Below are positions 58,191-64,000 of a stretch of 64,000 bases of DNA, piece after piece (within the stretch, counting starts at the first letter, position 1; every line of letters starts with the position of its first letter). The translations under genes and the position numbers were made by a program. Under the pieces are notes generated by a model that made no database searches, had not been told where the DNA came from, and saw nothing but the letters and a program-made list of their open reading frames with translations. Source of the stretch: Tetracentron sinense (Eukaryota > Streptophyta > Magnoliopsida > Trochodendrales > Trochodendraceae); contig CM026552.1 in assembly GCA_015143295.1 (NCBI GenBank), forward strand, positions 61,436,944-61,500,943, in the 5' to 3' direction.

Positions 58191-59516
58191 TAGTACCTAG
58201 ACCAAATGACAAATCTATTATTAGAACAAAATGAGTATTCAGAAATAAAAAGGATGAAAATGAGAAGAGGGGATAGATTATGATGAATTATTTGCCCCGG
58301 TTGCTAGACTAGAAGCTATAAGATTGTTACTTGCATTTGCTAGTCATAAAGAATTTAAACTATATCAAATGGATGTAAAAAGTGCATTTCTAAATGGGTA
58401 AATCAATGAGAAAGTTTATGTAAATCAACCTCCTTGCTTTGAAAATCATAAATTCCCTAATCATGTATTTAAGCTAACTAAAGCCTTATATGGATTAAAG
58501 CAAGCTCCAAGAGCTTGGTATGATAGGCTAAGTAGCTTCTTAATTGAAAACGGATTGACAAGAGGTAAAATTGACACAACTTTATTCATAATGACCAAAA
58601 ATGATAATATGCTAATAATTCAAATCTATGTAGATGACATCATATTTGGATCAACAAATGAATCTCTCTGTAGAATGTTTGTTAAAACAATGCAAAAAGA
58701 ATTTGAAATGAGTATGATGGGTGAATTAACATTTTTCTTAGGACTTCAAATCAAACATACCAAACAAGGAACTTTCGTTAATCAAGCTAAATATACTAAA
58801 GAACTACTTAAAAAGTTTGGAATGGAGAAGTCTAAAATAATGGATACTCCTTTGAGTCCTTCAACCAAACTTGATAAGGATGAAAAAGGGAAAAGTATTG
58901 ATGAAAAACTCTATAGAGGCATGATTGGAAGCCTTTTGTATCTCACTGCAGGTAGACCTGACATTATATTCAGTGTCTGCATTTGTGCAAGATTCCAATC
59001 CTGTCCAAAAGAATCTCACTTAACTGCTGTAAAAAGAATCTTTAGATACTTGCTTGGGACAATTGATTTAGGCTTATGGTATCCAAAAGTCACAAACTTA
59101 GATCTAATAAGCGATTCAGATGCAGACTTTGCTGGATGCAAAGTAGATAGAAAAAGCACTAGTGAAACTTGTCACTTTTTAGGACATTCTCTTGTTTCAT
59201 GGTTTAGTAAGAAACAAAATTCAGTAGCCTTATCCATAGCTGAGGCTGAGTACATGGCAGCTGGACTTTGTTGCACTCAAACTCTCTACATGAAACAACA
59301 GCTAGAAGATTTTAAACTTATCTATACTAAAATTTCTATTAAGTGTGATAACACAAGTGCTATTTGTATGACTAAGAATCCTATTCAACACTCAAGGACT
59401 AAACACATAGAAAAGAGATATCACTTTATTAGAGATCATGTGCAAAATGGAAATGTTACCTTGGAATTTGTTGATACTATTAATCAGCTAGCTAATATCC
59501 TTACCAAACCTCTATA
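58191..59516 (+). pseudogene. Reverse transcriptase and RNase H of element 2b
   Basis: RT: '[20 protein letters not shown]'-like block near 58,275-58,335, '[12 protein letters not shown]' near 58,362, 'YGLKQAPRAWYDRLSSFLIE' near 58,490, and the catalytic YVDD in 'QIYVDDIIFGSTN' near 58,625. RNase H: 'DSDADFAGCKVDRKSTSETC' near 59,110, 'SIAEAEYMAAGLCCTQTLYM' near 59,235, 'KCDNTSAICMTKNPIQHSRT' near 59,345, 'KHIEKRYHFIRDHVQNGNVT', ending 'INQLANILTKPL'. The last 320 codons are continuous (58,555-59,517). It is broken in about three places upstream. Confidence 0.92.
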
Positions 59517-60077
59517 ATCTGATAGGTTCAGTGCTTTGAGAAGAGAATTGGAAATGACTAGTCTAAATGATCTAACTTAATCAAGATCAAAAGTAATCAA
59601 AAATTGAAATCTTTGATTCGATCTGCCTATAACTAGCTTGATTGTTTAATAGATTGATTTGAATACGTTATGAAAATTTTTGATATCTCGATGAATCTTT
59701 GACTTAAAGGAAAACAGGTAGCAAACTAAAGAGAAATCAATTCTTCATATTCAGAACTGAATTCGGCGACGAATTCAATCTAGATATAGAAAACATAATG
59801 TTTTCTGTACCCATTTCGGTGACGAACCTGGATGAGTCATCCATTTCGTCGACGAAGTCAATCCGAAATTAAAAACATTAGGGCTCCTAACTCAATTTCG
59901 GCGACGAATTCAGGGACGAAACCCATTTCGGCGACAAATTGAGTTGTGAGTATAAATAGTAACTCCTAAAATCCAAACTTTTTCAAACCTAATCCTTCCC
60001 TCCAAAGTTTCTATTCCATTGCTCATACACCCTTCTTTGTTCAAAGATCTAGCAAATCTTCCCAAATCTCTCGGAAA
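59517..60077 (+). promoter_or_regulatory. Likely internal promoter before the third ORF of 2b
   Basis: Between pol and the third ORF lie five copies of TTCGNCGACGAA (59,762-59,773; 59,815-59,826; 59,845-59,856; 59,897-59,908; 59,927-59,938), then TATAAATA (59,951-59,958) and a pyrimidine-rich stretch, with the ORF's ATG at 60,078. The LTRs of the same element have the same motif at the same place relative to their own TATA (for example 63,030-63,245 and 63,336). This supports a U3-like promoter for a separate third-ORF transcript. The function is inferred. Confidence 0.6.
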
Positions 60078-62118
60078 ATGCCTCCTAGAATGAAGAATGC
60101 ATCTGTGGAGCCACCAAAGAAGAAATCACGAACCGACAAAGGAAAAGAACTGGCCTCAAGTTCAACTCCAGTCACAGTAAAGTTCAAGGAAGCAAAGTTC
60201 GAGAAATTATTCAAAAAAAATTCCTATCTCGTTCCCCTCTGTAAGGTAAAGTCGTTAATTTCATTAGTTTTGATGCCTATGGGCTCAAACCCATAAAAAC
60301 TCTCTTTTCTGCCCTAAAATGGGATAAATTTCTTGAATCTAATGAACTCATGTTTCCTGAGTTAGTCAAACTCTTTTACACTCACTTCCATTTCAATCAA
60401 TCCGAATCTCTTATTACCTCATTTGTCTTAGGTAAAAACATTTCTTTTCATTTAAATCAATTGCACTCAATTTTAAAAATCCCTCAGTGTACCCTTCAAA
60501 CTTTTGTGAATGGTCAGTGGACTAGTCATGAAGGATTTGATGTGGTTGAAGCACTGAAAATGATGTGCATAAACCAAGATTTCACTTCTCCTTTTCAACC
60601 TAAGGGCTGGTGGTAGGGAGTATCTCACCTACTATGATGTATTCCTTATGTGGTGCATCCTTACCCTCCACACCCATTGATCTCTCCTACATCATTGTCC
60701 ATTGTATGGATGATGCATTTAAGAGAAAATTAGGATGTCTCCCTTTTGGTCAGGCTCTGACTAAAATCTTTAAACACTTCAATGTTCCTTTAGCCTCTCA
60801 AATAGATATTGAGACTCCTGATGATTCCTCCATTTATAGCAAAGCAACCGGTCAAAGAATGGGCTATATCTGGAATGACTCCCAGAGGGTTTGGACTCCC
60901 AAACCCTCTGCTTCTCAGTCCTCCTCCCTCCCTTCCAGTACTCCAATTCCTATTCATACTCCATCTATACCTTTTTCTGCTCCCTCTTCATTTATTCCTT
61001 TCTCTTCATCTGCACCCACAACAGAATTTCAGGCTGAGCAGCAGCAAGCATCAGTGCCAGAGGAGGAACCCCAAGCTGAGCAGTAGCCAGTACCAGAAGA
61101 GGATCCTGCAGATGAGCTTCAGGGTGAGTAGTACCCCAGAGATGAGTTGCCTAACTGGTCTGATTTCGTGGATGCTGGAGAGATTCCCGAGAGTTCTCAT
61201 AGACAGGTGTCTCCTCATTTTGAGGACCCTGGTCAGTTCTATGAGGTGCCCAGCAGGCCAGCAGCTTCAGATGAGCAGCTGAACATCATGGCAGGGCAGA
61301 TTGCCTCCATATCTTTCAGCTTGGAGCAGTTTCAGTTGGAAATGAGGATGAACCAGCAGGCTTTTCAAGAGGAAATTAGAGCATCCCTGCTCTCCTTCAT
61401 GACAGAGTCAAGGGAAAAGCTTACAGCCATTCAAATCGAATCAAGGGAAACTATTCAGAATCTCCATTCCTCTACTCTCTCCCGGTTTGCAGCTCTTGAG
61501 TCTGAGATGAGCAAAATCCCCAAGGCAGTCCAGTCTTCTCTTGCCACGGTGCATAATGATCTTAGAGAATATGCCAATGCCACCTATTCTGTCTTAGGTA
61601 CAGTTAACATGGATGCCTCAGTCACCAAAGATAGAGTTGACTCTGTGTCTTCATTTCTTCATAGATTGGGGGCAGAACAATCCGAAGAAAGTATCCGAAT
61701 GGAGGTCACCAAGACAATCCAAGGAATTGTAGAATCATCAGCACTTCAGTTGAAGACTCAAGGCAAGCTTCTTTTGGATATAGCAGAGCATAACTCCATA
61801 GCTGCCTCAATTACCTTGCGGGCCACTGATGAGTTGAAGAAAATGAATCATTTTCTGGTTAGTCTGGCTAGTGGAGCCACTCCTTCTCAGCCTCCCTCTC
61901 AAGCTCCCTCTTCTTCCAAAGGCAAGAGACCAATGAAGGTAACCCCCTTCAACAGGGATCAAGCTACTGATTCCCCTATCATCTCCCTTCCTTCCGACTC
62001 AGATTCCACCTCCTCTTCCTCAGACTCCCATGATGACTCCGATCCAGCTGAGCCATCAGAAGATGTCCTCTCAAAGGTTGCAGACCTCATAAAAAAGCAG
62101 AAAGCAAATGGGCTGTAA
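60078..62118 (+). pseudogene. Third, env-like ORF of element 2b
   Basis: Begins MPPRMKNASVEPPKKKSRTD at 60,078, followed by a region like the plant 'putative transposon protein' domain seen in SIRE and Athila third ORFs ('MFPELVKLFYTHFHFNQSES', 'GKNISFHLNQLHSILKIPQC', 'IDLSYIIVHCMDDAFKRKLG', 'LPFGQALTKIFKHFNVPLAS'). Then come a Ser/Pro-rich stretch (60,900-61,020), a Gln/Glu-rich part, and a long helical segment likely to form coiled coils (61,270-61,860), ending in a Ser/Asp-rich tail (61,980-62,090). I see no clear signal peptide or membrane segment, so 'env-like' refers only to position. It is broken in about three places. Confidence 0.8.
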
Positions 62119-62495
62119 ATTTTTTATTTTATTTTATGTTGACATAGGGGGTGAAATATAAAATGTAATGAAAATTTAAATTTGATGATTGATGATTGAT
62201 AAATGAAATGACATTTGAACCATTTGAATTATGATGTTTTTTTTGCATCTTTGGCAGTACACACATAATATGTCTTTCCCTTATGCAATTCTATTCTTGT
62301 CTAGATCTAATATGTTGTGAAGAGAAATTAAAATTAACACTTATCTTTGTGAAACTTTTCTTGATACATAACCAGGGTGATATATCCTTTAACTCATCAT
62401 AAATATGCATCTAAATTATAACTGTGATTATTTCTACAAATGCATATGCGTAGGGGGAGCTCAACCCAATTTCATTACATTGTTATGTCATCATC
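62119..62495 (+). other. Non-coding DNA between third ORF and polypurine tract
   Basis: AT-rich untranslated stretch with 'gatgattgatgattgata' near 62,182. No gene or clear motif beyond that. Confidence 0.6.
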
Positions 62496-62509
62496 AAAAA
62501 TGGGGAGAT
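62496..62509 (+). promoter_or_regulatory. Polypurine tract of element 2b
   Basis: AAAAATGGGGAGAT immediately precedes the 3' LTR start TGTTAGCC. It is the usual plus-strand primer of Copia elements. Confidence 0.9.
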
Positions 62510-64000
62510 TGTTAGCCTCAGGGTTACAACCATGAGTACCCCTAATAATTTTGATAATAACATAACAATGAAATGAAAATATTTGGTACTAATGAAACCA
62601 TTTAAGTGCGTGAACATTTCAGATTACATAAGTTGATAGCACTCTAATCATGAAAAAGGATGGAAATTATCCAAGAGGAAGTTCAACTCAATACAAGATG
62701 AAGATTCAAGAAGAGACCTTAGTCCAAGTCAAGACCATTGAAGACAAAATGCAAAATCACAAGACCCAAGTCAAGCCAAGACTATCTCTCATTTTTCTAA
62801 ATGTATTATTCTGAGAATGTATAGGACTTATGTAAAAAGTCCTCAAAAGAAAGGTGAAGTGAATAAGCTCAAGAACCATAGATTGACCATAGGAGCCTAG
62901 AACATCCTTTGAAATCAATTTAAGGCCCTAATGAATCATAAAAATATGATAAAAAGATAGCTAATTGACCTAGGAAATCAATCAAATCCCTTCGGTCTGA
63001 TCCTAGACTGAATTCAGAGTTTTTACTCTGAATTCGTTGACAAATTATCTAGGTAGATTGAATTCGACGACGAAGTCATGAGAGAATTTTTAAAACTCTA
63101 TTCTGTCTCATGAATTCGTCGACGAAATCTTTGGTTGGGTTAATATTCGGCGACGAAGTCGTTTCAGGATTTTTTGAAATCCAATTCTGTCTTTTGAATT
63201 CGGTGACGAACTCAAGTGGGAACTCCACTTCGTCAACGAAATCATGTCTGAAACAGAAAATTTTCTGTAACAGCTAGTTTGCAACGGACCTAAAAGCATT
63301 TAATGCTTCCCCAATGGCATTATTGGATCAAATGCTATAAAAGGAGTTCATTTATAAACATATAATAACTCTTGATCACTGCAATAACTCCTATTGATCC
63401 CTCATTCATTGCTATTGATTTTCACTCACTCTCACACTTAGAAAATCCCCAAAAAGTTTCTCTTGAGCTCATTCAAGTCTACTTTCTTTGAGAGACTTTA
63501 TTAGAGTTTGTATTTCACTCTTATTTAGCTCATTTAAGGAGCCTTCTGTTCAAATTTCAATCCAAAACCTATTTATTGAGAGTAGTCAAGAATCTAGGAT
63601 TCTTGCACTGAAGTTGTTGCTTCAGCAATATCAAGAGAGGGTTGTACTCTTGAAAGGTTTTAGCTCGGCCTAAAGAAGAGCTTGAAAGGTGATATCTCGA
63701 CCTGTAAAGAGAGATTGTAAGGGTTTGGACTCCACCTGTGAAAGAGCCTGTACGATTAAGGAATCTTGGTGAATCCTCTAGCTGGAAGCTGAGGCGGGGA
63801 GTGGGCTGGTTTGCTGAACCTCGAGAACAAATCTTGATTCACACTCTTCTTATCTCTTTTCTCTTTTAATATTCCATTGTTTTATCTTGTTGTATATTAT
63901 ACTCTATTCCGCTCTTTGAACTTGTAGTTCATACTTTTAATTTTTTTAAAAATCTGCCTTAGACCCTATTCACCCCCCTTTAGGGTCATTACCTGGCCAA
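62510..64000 (+). repeat. 3' LTR of element 2b (cut two bases short by the window)
   Basis: Starts TGTTAGCCTCAGGGTT. The window ends in '..ACCTGGCCAA', where the LTR would end CA. Palindromes TTCGNCGACGAA and variants lie at about 63,030-63,245, and TATAAAA at 63,336-63,342. It is much closer to the LTR at 51,028 than to that at 47,846. The right target duplication lies outside. Confidence 0.93.

Larger units (their letters stand above)
51028..64000 (+). mobile_element. SIRE-like Copia element 2b (runs to the window end)
   Basis: A nearly full element: 5' LTR (51,028-54,737, split by S5), primer site, gag, pol, an env-like third ORF, polypurine tract and a 3' LTR that lacks only its last two bases in the window. 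The outer 210 bases of its LTRs differ at about six positions by eye, suggesting roughly a million years with the same rate assumption as above. The expected duplication is AAAAC (51,023-51,027). Coding parts have about six to ten breaks in all, so it is a recent but broken fossil. Confidence 0.93.

Noticed and set aside
60809-61282. Overlapping Leu/Pro-rich frame in the third ORF region
   Set aside because: Frame shadow of the env-like ORF; low-complexity composition and no family signal.

Overview
The window looks like intergenic heterochromatin from a large flowering-plant genome. It is a stack of nested LTR retrotransposons with long LTRs (about 1.0 to 2.9 kb), minus-strand-primer sites that match plant initiator-methionine tRNA, and Ty3/Gypsy and Ty1/Copia polyprotein domains of plant type. 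I find no host protein gene, rRNA, tRNA or CRISPR array. Every coding stretch belongs to a retroelement, and most are broken fossils. The species cannot be read from this sequence.

Layout. (1) 1-8,634: remains of a Tat/Ogre-like Gypsy element (A). It has a gag with a 10-residue proline repeat, long non-coding 3' DNA made of successive tandem arrays, and an LTR-like block with three palindromes ahead of a TATA box. (2) 8,635-10,807: integrase tail and 3' DNA of a second copy, followed by an inverted LTR piece (10,808-11,350). (3) 11,360-29,565: Gypsy element B, with protease, RT, RNase H, an extra archaeal-type RNase H, integrase, a 3' tandem array, a polypurine tract and a long 3' LTR. A solo Copia LTR (17,032-19,225, TSD CCTCG) sits in its array. 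A second solo LTR (21,394-23,546) and a nested pair of long solo LTRs (24,399-29,429, TSD CTCTT, holding 25,525-28,167) sit in its LTR. (4) 29,571-47,845: minus-strand Gypsy element C, split by a Copia element (29,654-45,995, TSD TGGCT). That Copia element carries a foreign LTR-gag piece and two solo LTRs (35,453-38,117, TSD CTAAT; 38,141-41,092, TSD TTGAT). (5) 47,846-64,000: a SIRE-like Copia element into which a younger element of the same family has inserted (51,028 to just past the window end). The younger one carries gag, pol and a third, env-like ORF, and its left LTR is split by a further solo LTR (51,240-53,445, TSD CCTTA). Nesting is four levels deep here.

Most notable patterns. At least six unrelated LTR families carry repeated short palindromes just upstream of their TATA box, and each family has its own motif. 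In the SIRE-like element the same motif, with a second TATA box, recurs directly before the third ORF and looks like an internal promoter. Five copies of one long-LTR family (called S here) keep the same layout but have unrelated repeat blocks swapped into the same two slots. They also share a short acidic peptide whose differences fall mainly at third codon positions, and a hairpin just before a splice-acceptor-like CAG|GT. Exact target-site duplications were read for six insertions, so the order of events can be stated with confidence.
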